A stretch of DNA of 64,000 nucleotides from Lysinibacillus telephonicus (GTDB lineage Bacteria > Bacillota > Bacilli > Bacillales_A > Planococcaceae), in assembly GCF_003966145.1 (NCBI RefSeq), contig NZ_RXNR01000013.1, positions 1 to 64,000 on the forward strand. The letters are read 5' to 3'. Position numbers and translations under genes: made by a program. The notes under the pieces were generated by a model. It had not been told where the DNA came from. It saw only the letters and a list, made by a program, of their open reading frames with translations, and made no database searches. Numbering within the stretch: the stretch's first letter is position 1; every line of letters starts with the position of its first letter. Below are positions 8,632-16,985 of this stretch, in pieces.

Positions 8632-9018
8632 ATGCAACAGCTACAATTTGAAGCATCTTGGAACAAAGCATTGTCTGCTCATGATCGAATCCTGATTAAA
8701 AAGATTTTTAATGAGACAAAGGGGCAGAAAACTTCCGGTGTACTATTCACCCCTATCCGAAAATCAATTAACTACAAAAATGAGCTTTTAGTTACGGTAT
8801 TAGTACATAACTTTACTGATACGATTTTGACGTTTCATAACACGCGATTAGTATATAGTACACATGAGAAGGTCGTTGCAGAAAAAGAATTTACCCTTCC
8901 AGCATTAACGATACCACCTAATGTCAGTATGCCTTGGACGTTTATATTTTCTAAAAATGACTATAAACAAGAAGCTTTGAATAACGAAAACGGTCAACTT
9001 CAATTTAACGACAGGTGA
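8632..9018 (+). CDS. SLAP domain-containing protein
   Basis: A 128-residue soluble protein starting at ATG 8632 after AGGAGG. The pattern ASWNKALSAHDRILIKKIFNE, followed by VLFTPIRKSINYKNELLVTVLVHN and LPALTIPPNVSMPWTFIF, is that of SLAP domains. These occur in S-layer assembly and accessory Sec proteins of Bacillales, often as small stand-alone proteins. There is no signal peptide. It is transcribed alone and diverges from trhO. The molecular role is unknown. Confidence 0.7.
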   Translation: MQQLQFEASWNKALSAHDRILIKKIFNETKGQKTSGVLFTPIRKSINYKNELLVTVLVHNFTDTILTFHNTRLVYSTHEKVVAEKEFTLPALTIPPNVSMPWTFIFSKNDYKQEALNNENGQLQFNDR

Positions 9019-9137
9019 CAAATCTTTTTTTTACTTAAAACAAGCAATGCTCATAGGTATGGGTTATATCTTTATAAAATCAATTATTATTTAAGCAATT
9101 CATAATAAATGGCATGAATACAAGGAATGTCGAATTC

Positions 9138-9177
9138 AATAAAACGGCAGAATCTGTTATTAGAGATTCTGCCGTTT
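9138..9177 (-). terminator. Terminator downstream of the Tyr/Pro-rich small protein gene
   Basis: A 14-bp perfect stem (9142-9155 with 9164-9177) and an 8-nt loop are followed on the minus strand by TTTTATT. It lies 27 nt after the stop codon. Confidence 0.85.
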
Positions 9178-9203
9178 CTATTCACTAATAGTGGGTTCCT
9201 TAT

Positions 9204-9404
9204 CTAGTAGCCGTATGGACGGTAATATAGTGGGCGGTAGTATGGCGGGTAAATTGGGTAGAAAGGATAAAATGGATATACGGGATATATTGGGAAAAAC
9301 GGATATGGATATCGAGGACGTCTTCTTCTACGACGTCTTCCATAACTGTCATAGTCGTAGTCATCGTCGTATCTGTCATCTCGATCGTAATCAAATTGTT
9401 GCAT
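9204..9404 (-). CDS. Small low-complexity protein: acidic Tyr/Asp head, Arg run, Tyr/Pro/Phe tail
   Basis: A 66-residue product from the ATG at 9404, which has a strong GAAGGAGG site. The N-terminus (QQFDYDRDDRYDDDYDYDSYG) is acidic, followed by seven consecutive Arg and then a 35-residue tail of YP, FP and PY units (FFPIYPVYPFYPFYPIYPP). There is no Cys and no signal peptide. Such compositions occur in spore coat or spore crust proteins of Bacillales. A coat role is therefore a guess. The gene has its own terminator. Confidence 0.6.
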   Translation of the reverse strand: MQQFDYDRDDRYDDDYDYDSYGRRRRRRRPRYPYPFFPIYPVYPFYPFYPIYPPYYRPLYYRPYGY

Positions 9405-9700
9405 AACTTTTTCCTCCTTCCGAATTCGGTATAGGTTATGCAAAGCAAGGGTTGACAGTCTACACATTCGCCTAAATTAGCAATTATAACCTTCTATGTA
9501 TATAACCAATAAAATCAAAAAATTAGATGTCTTTATAATTAGGTATCTACACTAAAGGAATAATTTGTGAAATGTTTAATTTGATTTCTTCTAGGGCAAC
9601 TTCCAACAATACCTTAGAGAGAATTAAGTAGTTTTTTAATTTGTATCGTTATTTAGGCTATTAACATAAAGTATAGAAAAAGATAAAAGGAGACGTACTT

Positions 9701-10081
9701 TTGGAAATTCCTATTTCTGGATTTATGTATCATTCAGACGATTCAGATCCAATGCATTCCCATCACCTTTATATCACTTCCTGGGATGGAAGACCCGTCC
9801 CTGCCCATGTCCATGAATTTAGAGGTGTTACTTCTTTTGATGTAGGACATAACCACAGATATGCAGGAACTACAGAACCAGCGCCAAGTGGTGTACCACA
9901 TACACACAGATACTTCACCTTTACATCTGTTGATGAAGGACATAGACATGAAATTCGTGGAGTTACCGGTCCAGCAATTCCTCTTCCTAACGGCGGACAT
10001 TATCATGAATTTAGTGGTGTTACTACTGTAGACGGATCTACTCCCCATAGACATAGTTATAGCGGAAGAACAAGTTTATAA
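9701..10081 (+). CDS. ymaF: YmaF-family histidine-rich protein
   Basis: A 126-residue product starting at TTG 9701 after AAAGGAGA. It contains repeated units of about 22 residues, each with an HxH motif followed by F/Y and a GVT-like turn: HSHH, HVHEF, HNHRY, HTHRY, HRHEI, HYHEF and HRHSY. This matches B. subtilis YmaF, a protein of unknown function. Seven HxH motifs suggest metal binding, which is inference. No signal peptide or membrane segment is visible. It is flanked by intergenic DNA and appears monocistronic. Confidence 0.75.
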   Translation: MEIPISGFMYHSDDSDPMHSHHLYITSWDGRPVPAHVHEFRGVTSFDVGHNHRYAGTTEPAPSGVPHTHRYFTFTSVDEGHRHEIRGVTGPAIPLPNGGHYHEFSGVTTVDGSTPHRHSYSGRTSL

Positions 10082-10278
10082 TGACAGCTCTAAATTTGTA
10101 TTAGGCATAGAAATGGTTAAGGAATAAAATTCAAATAACTTTAGAAATATCCCTTTGAAACAACCCTCTAAAAATCAAGTTATCCAAGTTTAATGACTTC
10201 TCAAGATTTCCATTGTAATTAATCCTAAAGTAATTGAAAGATAACTATTTAAATTTATTCGATTGAGTGAATTACAAG

Positions 10279-10310
10279 AAGCTCAGAAAGTGAATCGACT
10301 CTCTGAGCTT
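10279..10310. terminator. Terminator between ymaF and the hydroxybutyrate dehydrogenase gene
   Basis: AAGCTCAGA (10279-10287) pairs with TCTGAGCTT (10302-10310). It lies between two convergent genes. A near-identical hairpin stands at 12735-12766 beyond a decayed SDR gene. Confidence 0.65.
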
Positions 10311-10337
10311 TATTTATAAGGTAGTAAAATAGGAATA

Positions 10338-11114
10338 CTACTGGGCTGTATAGCCTCCATCTAACACAACCGCCTGACCAGTTACTCCTTTAGCTTTTTC
10401 ACTAGCTAAAAAGAGTGCATAATCCGCTATTTCAGAAACATCTAATAATCTTTTTTGCGGAATTAACGGATATAGTACTTCATCTAATACTTTTTCCACA
10501 GATATATTTCGCGTTTCGGCAAGGTCCATAAATTGTCCTCTTACAAGGGGTGTATCTACATAACCCGGGCATAGTGCATTAACCGTAATTCCATATTCTG
10601 CTGTTTCCAACGCCGCTACTTTCGTTAAGCCAATGACACCATGTTTAGCACTATTATATGCAGCTTTACCGGCAAAGCCGATTAAACCGTTAATGGATGC
10701 AATATTAATAATACGGCCGAAACGATTTTCTTTCATAATTGGCAGTGCATGTTTTATTGTCATAAAGGAACCAACAAGCATGACTTGAATCAACTGTTGA
10801 AACTTTTCGGTTGGAAAATCCTCAATCATCGATACATGCTGTAAGCCTGCATTGTTAATTAATATTTCTAGGCTTCCATAGTGGATTTTTGTCTGATTAA
10901 TGGCTTCAATTATTTCATGCTCTTTTGATACATCACAAGCAATTCCAATCACTTCAAATCCTCGATCACTAAGATTATTTGCAGCTTCTTGTACTTTTTT
11001 CAAATTTAGATCAGTTAGAGCAATTTTCGCCCCTTCTTTTGCAAAGGCTTCTGCAATTTTAAACCCTATTCCTTGTGCTGCCCCAGTAACAAAAACAACT
11101 TTATCTTTTACCAA
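10338..11114 (-). CDS. SDR dehydrogenase, 3-hydroxybutyrate dehydrogenase type (YxjF-like)
   Basis: A 258-residue short-chain dehydrogenase. It has the cofactor motif TGAAQGIG near residue 10, NNAG near 88, the catalytic Ser in IASING and YNSAK near 154-158, and a C-terminal GGYTAQ. Asp after the second strand (LTDLN) favours NAD. The closest named pattern I know is YxjF/BdhA, which oxidises (R)-3-hydroxybutyrate to acetoacetate. The gene follows a GntP-family permease gene by 20 nt, as yxjF sits in a cluster with the GntP-type permease yxjC in B. subtilis. The CoA-transferase genes of that cluster are not present here. Confidence 0.8.
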   Translation of the reverse strand: MVKDKVVFVTGAAQGIGFKIAEAFAKEGAKIALTDLNLKKVQEAANNLSDRGFEVIGIACDVSKEHEIIEAINQTKIHYGSLEILINNAGLQHVSMIEDFPTEKFQQLIQVMLVGSFMTIKHALPIMKENRFGRIINIASINGLIGFAGKAAYNSAKHGVIGLTKVAALETAEYGITVNALCPGYVDTPLVRGQFMDLAETRNISVEKVLDEVLYPLIPQKRLLDVSEIADYALFLASEKAKGVTGQAVVLDGGYTAQ

Positions 11115-11134
11115 AAGAGTGGACCTCCTATTTA

Positions 11135-12454
11135 TTAAATTCCTATTCCAAGTGAGAATAAAATAATGGCTAATATTGTTCCAAGTGCAGGTACAATAAC
11201 AGTTAAGGCACCAACTGGATTATAGGCATCTTGATGTGATTCACCGCAAATCGCTCTGACTGTTGTGACAACATATCCGTTATGAGGAAGTGAATCCAGA
11301 GCACCTGATGATATCGAAACAACCCGGTGCAACGCTTCTGGATTTACTCCCATATCCATATAATGCGGAGCAAGAAGCGGCAATGCAATGGCCTGACCGC
11401 CGGATGAAGATCCGGTCATTCCCGCAATAACACTTACTGCAATGGCTCCACCGATTAAGGGACTTCCAGGTATGCTGGTCATTGCATTAACTGCAACTTC
11501 AAATGCAGGTACTGCCTTGGCAACCCCGCCAAAACCTACTACGGCAGCTGTATTACCAATAGCAATAAGCGCTCCCATCGTCCCGTCCGAAACTGCATTC
11601 CAAAAAGATTGAAAATATTTGCGATTAAGGACATAAGTTGCAATCACCCCGCCTAAAAGAGCGAGAATTAAAGCTGATTGTTGTAAAGAATTATGGAAAA
11701 TAAACGAAATCGCTAATACAACGATTAGAGGTATTAGACTCATAATTGGATTTGGCAGATCACGATTTTCAGCGATTGGATCATTATCTCTAGTAAGGAA
11801 GCGCTCTCCTCTTGCAACAGCTTTTGAAATCATCCTTTTTAGCCACCAATACCCAAAAATCATCATAAATACAGCAACAATTAAACTAACTTCCCAACCT
11901 GCATAAGGAGTTGTGCCCAAATATTCAATAGGAATCCAGTTTTGAATTTCTGGAGAACCTGCAGATGTCATAGTAAATGTAACCGACCCAAAAGCTAGTG
12001 CTGCTGGAATAAATCGACGTGGCAAATCGGCCTGTTTAAATAAGCTTAGGGCCATTGGATATACACAGAAAGCCACAACAAACAAACTTACTCCACCATA
12101 TGTTAATACAGCACAAGACACTACAATTGCTAGCACAGCTTGTTTCATCCCAAGCTTGTCAACAATCCACTGTGATACACTGCTTGCTGCTCCACTGTCC
12201 TCCATTACTTTTCCGAAAATTGCACCTAGCAAGAACATGAGATACCAAGAAGTTACGAAGCTTGTAAATCCGCCCATATAGCTACCAACTAAGTTTGCTT
12301 GTCCTTCTTCTGCTAATTGCGGAAATAAAGGCATCCCACTTAAAACTGCTACAAATAATGCACTTAGTGGACCAGTAACAAGAAGGTTCATCCCTCTCAT
12401 TGTTAAGACGATTAGTAATAAAAGGCCACCTACTAACCCAATCATGCTTAACAT
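11135..12454 (-). CDS. GntP-family permease (YxjC-like, probable hydroxybutyrate/organic acid carrier)
   Basis: A 439-residue polytopic membrane protein with about a dozen hydrophobic segments. The conserved GntP features include the loop GSPEIQNWIPIEYLGTTPYAG, GSSSGGQAIALPLLAP and SSGALDSLPHNG. Family members import gluconate or other small hydroxy acids by proton symport. The downstream hydroxybutyrate-type dehydrogenase suggests 3-hydroxybutyrate. The ATG has a GGGGGAGG site, and a cre-like box lies only about 22 nt upstream of the start codon. The substrate is inferred from the neighbour. Confidence 0.8.
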   Translation of the reverse strand: MLSMIGLVGGLLLLIVLTMRGMNLLVTGPLSALFVAVLSGMPLFPQLAEEGQANLVGSYMGGFTSFVTSWYLMFLLGAIFGKVMEDSGAASSVSQWIVDKLGMKQAVLAIVVSCAVLTYGGVSLFVVAFCVYPMALSLFKQADLPRRFIPAALAFGSVTFTMTSAGSPEIQNWIPIEYLGTTPYAGWEVSLIVAVFMMIFGYWWLKRMISKAVARGERFLTRDNDPIAENRDLPNPIMSLIPLIVVLAISFIFHNSLQQSALILALLGGVIATYVLNRKYFQSFWNAVSDGTMGALIAIGNTAAVVGFGGVAKAVPAFEVAVNAMTSIPGSPLIGGAIAVSVIAGMTGSSSGGQAIALPLLAPHYMDMGVNPEALHRVVSISSGALDSLPHNGYVVTTVRAICGESHQDAYNPVGALTVIVPALGTILAIILFSLGIGI

Positions 12455-12475
12455 TTCTTTTCCTCCCCCAATGTA

Positions 12476-12489
12476 AGTAATCGCTTACA
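12476..12489 (-). promoter_or_regulatory. cre-like CcpA site upstream of the GntP permease operon
   Basis: On the minus strand TGTAAGCGATTACT differs from the cre consensus TGWNANCGNTNWCA only at the last base. It shares TGTAAGCGATT with the site upstream of citM. Its position close to the ribosome site suggests blocking of initiation or a transcription roadblock. Confidence 0.55.
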
Positions 12490-12730
12490 AAATGAAAAAA
12501 TGGAAAACTCAGACCTACAATACTATTTATATAAACAAACCTTTTAATCTAGAATGAGCTCTGATAAATTTTCAAGGGAAATACCTTAAAAACTATTGTT
12601 ATTAATACCGTAGCTATCCAATTTAAACTCTTCTGGCATAAAATAAAAAACGCTGTTTCTCGTTTCAGGAAATCGCCGATTGAATTTTATATACCTACAT
12701 TTTTTTACTTACATGGTAACCTTACAATTA

Positions 12731-12766
12731 TAAAAAGCTCAGAAAGTGAGGGTACTCTCTGAGCTT
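12731..12766 (-). terminator. Terminator of the decayed SDR gene
   Basis: AAGCTCAGA (12735-12743) pairs with TCTGAGCTT (12758-12766), with a T run on the minus strand. Stem and most of the loop are the same as the terminator at 10279-10310. Confidence 0.75.
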
Positions 12767-12795
12767 AATTACATGTTTGACCACACTATATTGAA

Positions 12796-12940
12796 TTACT
12801 TCACAGTTTGTCCACCGTCAAAGGCTATTTCTGCACCAGTAACAAATCTGCTTCATCAGGGGCAAGGAATAGCACTATGTCCGCTGACATCTTCCGCTTC
12901 AGGAATTCCTCAGAGGAGGGAACCCAGAAGTGTGTTTACT
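12796..12940 (-). pseudogene. Remnant of an SDR dehydrogenase gene (C-terminal end only)
   Basis: On the minus strand the sequence just before a TAA stop (12796-12798) encodes FVTGAEIAFDGGQTVK, the classic C-terminus of a short-chain dehydrogenase. Upstream, in shifted frames, GIPEAEDVS and IVLFLAPDEAD can be read, the segments that normally precede it. At least two frameshifts separate the pieces and the rest of the gene is absent. It is followed by a terminator almost identical to that of the intact SDR gene at 10338. Confidence 0.7.
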
Positions 12941-12952
12941 TCCATAAAAATA

Positions 12953-12979
12953 TAAAAAACTAGGTCAAAAAGACCTAGT
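12953..12979 (-). terminator. Terminator of the TRAP/transketolase operon
   Basis: ACTAGGTC and GACCTAGT (12959-12966, 12972-12979) form an 8-bp perfect stem with loop AAAAA. On the minus strand six T follow. It lies 130 nt after the dctM stop. Confidence 0.85.
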
Positions 12980-13110
12980 GATATATTAAAATAAACTACT
13001 TCTAGCCACTGATATAACCCAGAGTAGTTAAAAGTTTTTTATCTTTTTAGCCCGGGAATAGACTCTTTTAATTTCTGCCGCAATTTTATTCTTTTATCGC
13101 ATTTAAATTA

Positions 13111-14391
13111 TTATTTAAAAATATCTATCAGAAACAATGAAAGTTCTGGTATGACTACTATTAAAGTCAAACCTAGTAACATAGAAAACATAAATGGTAA
13201 AGATGCTTTCGCAAGAACCTCCATTCTTATACCAGAAATACTGGATCCAACAAATAGATTTACACCTACTGGCGGTGTAATGAAGCCAATAGCTAAGTTT
13301 ACAATCATGATAATACCAAAATGGATAGGATCGACCCCAATTTTTGTAGCGATCGGTAATAATATTGGGGTTAATAAAATAATAGCCGCCGTTGTATCCA
13401 TTATCATACCTACAAAAAGAAGCAGAAGATTAATCAACAATAAAACTATAAACGGACTATCAGAAATACTTAATATACCCTCTGCAACCATTTGAGGAAT
13501 TTGCTCCAACGTTAAGATTTTCCCAAATGTACTTGCTGTTCCAATAATTAGTAGAATCGTTGCTGATGTTAAAGCAGATTCATACATAATTGGTGCAATA
13601 TCTTTAATCTTTACTTCTTTATAAACAAACATGCCAATGATGAGTGCATAAACTACCGCGATAACGGCAGCTTCTGTGGGCGTTAAAATACCTCCATATA
13701 TTCCTCCTAAAATTAGTATAGGAACAAATACTGCCCATTTAGAGTCATTAATTACTTTCCATTTATCCTTCACACTCATTTTTTCCTTTACTCCCGTATA
13801 GCCCATCTTGCGTGAATAAATATATGCCCATGCCATTAATAAAATACCGATTACAATTCCGGGAATAACTCCTGCAATAAACAAGTCTCCGATTGATTGA
13901 CTAGCAGAAACCCCATATACAACCATTGGAATACTTGGTGGAATAATAATTCCTAAAGCTCCTGAACAAGCTACAACAGCAGTTGCAAATTTTTTATCGT
14001 ATCCATAACTCACCATTGCAGGAATCATAATTCCACCCACTGCAGCAACTGTAGCCGGTCCAGAGCCAGAGATGGCCGCAAAAAACATACATGTTAATAC
14101 AGCGGCCATTGCAAAACCACCTGTAAATCTTCCAACAAAAACATTAGCAAGTTCAAATAATCTTTTGGAAATGCCACCTTTCCCCATAATTTCCCCTGCT
14201 AAGATAAAGAACGGTACTGCCATTAATGTAAAAGAGTCTGTTGCAGAAACTAATGTTTGGGCCAAATACTCCAATGACGTAATCTCAGAATAAAATAATG
14301 TGATAAGTGATGCCATTCCTAATGCGATACCGATTGGTACACTTAAGAATAATAAGATGGCAAAGCTCCCGAATAAAATTAAAGTAGTCAT
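13111..14391 (-). CDS. dctM: TRAP transporter large permease, DctM type
   Basis: A 426-residue membrane protein with about twelve hydrophobic segments. Family motifs include PFFILAGEIMGKGGISKRLFE, SGSGPATVAAVGGIMIPAM, GALGIIIPPSIPMVVYG and LAIGFITPPVGVNLFVG. It forms the ion-coupled channel of a tripartite ATP-independent periplasmic (TRAP) transporter. It overlaps the dctQ gene by 4 nt (ATGA), a coupled pair. It is the last gene of the LacI-controlled operon and is followed by a terminator. Confidence 0.92.
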   Translation of the reverse strand: MTTLILFGSFAILLFLSVPIGIALGMASLITLFYSEITSLEYLAQTLVSATDSFTLMAVPFFILAGEIMGKGGISKRLFELANVFVGRFTGGFAMAAVLTCMFFAAISGSGPATVAAVGGIMIPAMVSYGYDKKFATAVVACSGALGIIIPPSIPMVVYGVSASQSIGDLFIAGVIPGIVIGILLMAWAYIYSRKMGYTGVKEKMSVKDKWKVINDSKWAVFVPILILGGIYGGILTPTEAAVIAVVYALIIGMFVYKEVKIKDIAPIMYESALTSATILLIIGTASTFGKILTLEQIPQMVAEGILSISDSPFIVLLLINLLLLFVGMIMDTTAAIILLTPILLPIATKIGVDPIHFGIIMIVNLAIGFITPPVGVNLFVGSSISGIRMEVLAKASLPFMFSMLLGLTLIVVIPELSLFLIDIFK

Positions 14392-14894
14392 ACTTTTGGC
14401 ACCACCTTCTCTTCTGTTACTTCCTCTTCCTTATTAAAATTCCTGACTTGACTTACGATTTGTTGTATTAGTCTAATACTCGCCAACAACATGCCAACTA
14501 ATGGAGCAGCATAAACAAATTCCATAGGTAAACTTAAGGCAGAAGATACACGATTTACTTTTCCTAGAACTAAAAAACTTAAATAAGTTACAATTACTGC
14601 AAATACCAAGAATAAAATATTAGCTACTATATCTAATACTTTATTTCCCTTTTTGCCTAAGATCATATTTAAGACTTCCACACTAATATGTCTTTTTCTC
14701 TTCACTCCATATGCTACCCCTATATAAATCATCCAGATGAAAGCATATCGAGCTAATTCTTCTGCCCAAATTAAAGAGAAATTTAAAAGGTTTCGTGATG
14801 CAATTTGGAAAAATACAATAACGACGGTCAATATACTTAAAATAACTAAAATTACTTCTTCTATATGCTTATCTAGCCAACGCAACACCACCAT
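14388..14894 (-). CDS. dctQ: TRAP transporter small permease, DctQ type
   Basis: A 168-residue protein with four membrane segments. It carries the DctQ features FQIASRNLLNFSLIWAEELARYAFIWMIYIGVAYGVKRKRHISVEVL. It links the binding protein to the large permease. It lies between dctP (21-nt gap) and dctM (4-nt overlap). The C-terminal tail is highly charged (FNKEEEVTEEK). Function follows from the neighbours with high certainty; the substrate does not. Confidence 0.9.
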   Translation of the reverse strand: MVVLRWLDKHIEEVILVILSILTVVIVFFQIASRNLLNFSLIWAEELARYAFIWMIYIGVAYGVKRKRHISVEVLNMILGKKGNKVLDIVANILFLVFAVIVTYLSFLVLGKVNRVSSALSLPMEFVYAAPLVGMLLASIRLIQQIVSQVRNFNKEEEVTEEKVVPKV

Positions 14895-14915
14895 TTTTTA
14901 TCACCATCCAACTCT

Positions 14916-15911
14916 TTATTGTGCAGCTTCCATCAAACGGTTAACAAGTTCTTCTCCATACTCGTTTGAATACTTTTCATAGACCCCTTTTGTAGCCTCA
15001 CGCATTTCATCTTTGCTTGGTTCTTTTATTTGCATTCCATTTGATTCCATTTCTTTAAGAAACTCCTCTTCTTGAGTACGGACTAGCTCACGTTGGTATG
15101 CTACTGCTTCATCCATACACTCCTGAATTAATGATTGCTGTTCTTCTGTTAATGAAGACCATAACTGGTCGCTAATAGCAATATCAGTGGAACTATAAGA
15201 ATGTCCCGTTAGCGATAAATAATCCTGTACTTCATAAAACTTACTAGCATAAATATTTGTTATTGGATTTTCTTGGGCATCAACTGTACCTTGTTGTAAT
15301 GCCATATAAAGTTCACCAAATGCCATTGGAGTTGGATTTGCTCCAACTTGGTTGAAAATGTCTATTAAAATTTGAATCTCTGGTGTACGAATTGATAACC
15401 CTTTTAAATCTTCAGGTTTTTCTACTAATTCTTTATTTGATGTTACATGACGCATACCATTTTCGAAGTGTCCGATTATTCTGATATTTTTATCAATTAA
15501 AGATCCATAAATCTCTTGTCCCAATTCACCATCTAATACTTCCCATGCTTTTTCACTTGATTCAAATAAAAATGGTAAACCAAATAAATTAATTTTTGGT
15601 TCGTATTGTGTAAATGTTGAAGAAGCTACAATATCTAAATCGTTCATTTCTAAGTTCTCTACCATTTGGCTTTCAGTGCCCAATACTTCATTGCCAAATA
15701 CTTCAACTTTTATTTTGCCTTCTGATTTTTCTTCAACTAATTCTTTAAATTTCAATGCACCTAAATGACGGGGGTTATCTTCAGCTGCTCCATGGGCAAA
15801 TTTTAATGTTAAACTTCCATCTGCAGAAGCACTATCCTCTTCACTAGAACTACAAGCTGCTAATACCCCTATAACTGTAATTAGAAACAAAATCATTAAG
15901 AACTTTCTCAT
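14916..15911 (-). CDS. dctP: TRAP transporter substrate-binding lipoprotein, DctP type
   Basis: A 331-residue lipoprotein. A signal peptide ends in the lipobox LAACSSSEE, so the mature protein is anchored through Cys near residue 20. The DctP fold is marked by LKFAHGAAEDNPRHLGALKF, GMRHVTSNK, LKGLSIRTPE and MAFGELYMALQQGTVDAQENP. The Arg in SIRTP normally clamps a carboxylate (or similar anion) of the ligand, so an organic or sugar acid is likely. It is encoded after a Zn-dehydrogenase and split transketolase genes. The ligand itself cannot be named. Confidence 0.9.
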   Translation of the reverse strand: MRKFLMILFLITVIGVLAACSSSEEDSASADGSLTLKFAHGAAEDNPRHLGALKFKELVEEKSEGKIKVEVFGNEVLGTESQMVENLEMNDLDIVASSTFTQYEPKINLFGLPFLFESSEKAWEVLDGELGQEIYGSLIDKNIRIIGHFENGMRHVTSNKELVEKPEDLKGLSIRTPEIQILIDIFNQVGANPTPMAFGELYMALQQGTVDAQENPITNIYASKFYEVQDYLSLTGHSYSSTDIAISDQLWSSLTEEQQSLIQECMDEAVAYQRELVRTQEEEFLKEMESNGMQIKEPSKDEMREATKGVYEKYSNEYGEELVNRLMEAAQ

Positions 15912-15948
15912 ATAATCACCCCTAATTTTTTTACACTAAAAAATTTCA

Positions 15949-16962
15949 TTACTTTGTAAAATCAACAACAGATTTAATGGTTTCTCGAGATTTAAGAACA
16001 CAGTCTTCCATCGCTTGATGTATATCATTAAACTTATAAGTTTTTGTAATTATTTTTTCTAAAGGATATTTAGAACTATTAACTAGATTTATTGAATTTA
16101 CAAAATCATCTTGTGTGTACATTGAAGATCCAAAAATTTGTATCTCTTTAATCATTACTTGATTGAAATCAAGTGGAACAGATTTTTCAAATAAAGCAAT
16201 TGAAATAATTTTTCCTTTTCTAACTATTAATTTACAAGCATCTTCAATCCCTTTTGTAATACCAACTGTAATAAATACATGTTGGATTACTTGATTTTTT
16301 AAATATTCTTCTAAATCCACTTTCAGCGAATTGATGGCTTCACCAATATTTAAATCTTCTACCGTTTTTAAATTTAGTTCTGCAATATCAGAAATATATA
16401 TTTTTTCTGCACCAGCTTCTTTTGCTGCAACACCTGTTAATATACCAATGGGACCTCCACCAATAATTAATACATTTTCACCTTTTTGTATTTCAGCTTT
16501 TTTTACAGCATGGTATCCAACTGCTAATGGTTCGACTAAAATATACCGAGAGTCAAACTCTTTAGGAATTTTATAAACACACTGGGCAGGGGCAACAAAC
16601 TGTTCCCCGAAAGAACCAGGCCATTTTACAGTTCCCAATATCGTTTTCTCTGTACATAAATTGTAATCTCCATTTTCACAGGCAAAGCACTTACCACAGC
16701 CATAATGCGGTTCAATTACTACTAAGTCCCCTTCTTGTAAGCCCTTACATCCCTTTCCTACTGAAATAATTTCACCAATTACCTCGTGTCCCAAAACACT
16801 AGGCGGTAAGCGAAAAGGATGTGTACCGAGATACGCATGTACCTCGGAACCGCAAATACCAGTTAATAATGTTTTTACTAGCACTTCGCCTACACTATGT
16901 TTTGGAGGTTGTCCTTGCTTGATTACAATACTGCGAATCTTATCAAATTCTGCAACTTTCAT
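15949..16962 (-). CDS. Zinc-dependent medium-chain dehydrogenase (sorbitol/threonine dehydrogenase-like)
   Basis: A 337-residue MDR dehydrogenase. Catalytic zinc ligands are visible in TGICGSEVHAYLG and GHEVIGE. The structural zinc lobe has four Cys (CGKCFACENGDYNLC), and the NAD-binding motif is GGGPIGILTG, with an acidic residue after the second strand (YISDI) favouring NAD. It lies between the transketolase genes and the TRAP genes in one operon. I infer oxidation of a polyol or hydroxy acid to the keto sugar used by the transketolase. Specific substrate unknown. Confidence 0.85.
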   Translation of the reverse strand: MKVAEFDKIRSIVIKQGQPPKHSVGEVLVKTLLTGICGSEVHAYLGTHPFRLPPSVLGHEVIGEIISVGKGCKGLQEGDLVVIEPHYGCGKCFACENGDYNLCTEKTILGTVKWPGSFGEQFVAPAQCVYKIPKEFDSRYILVEPLAVGYHAVKKAEIQKGENVLIIGGGPIGILTGVAAKEAGAEKIYISDIAELNLKTVEDLNIGEAINSLKVDLEEYLKNQVIQHVFITVGITKGIEDACKLIVRKGKIISIALFEKSVPLDFNQVMIKEIQIFGSSMYTQDDFVNSINLVNSSKYPLEKIITKTYKFNDIHQAMEDCVLKSRETIKSVVDFTK

Positions 16963-16985
16963 AGCAATACCTCCAGTATCAAATT

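Noticed and set aside
9743-10054. Minus-strand 103-codon frame opposite ymaF
   Set aside because: It is a shadow of the His-codon repeats of ymaF, without a ribosome site.
12746-12955. Plus-strand 69-codon frame in the gap between the GntP operon and dctM
   Set aside because: It is the antisense of the decayed SDR gene and its terminator, has no ribosome site and reads through the hairpin.
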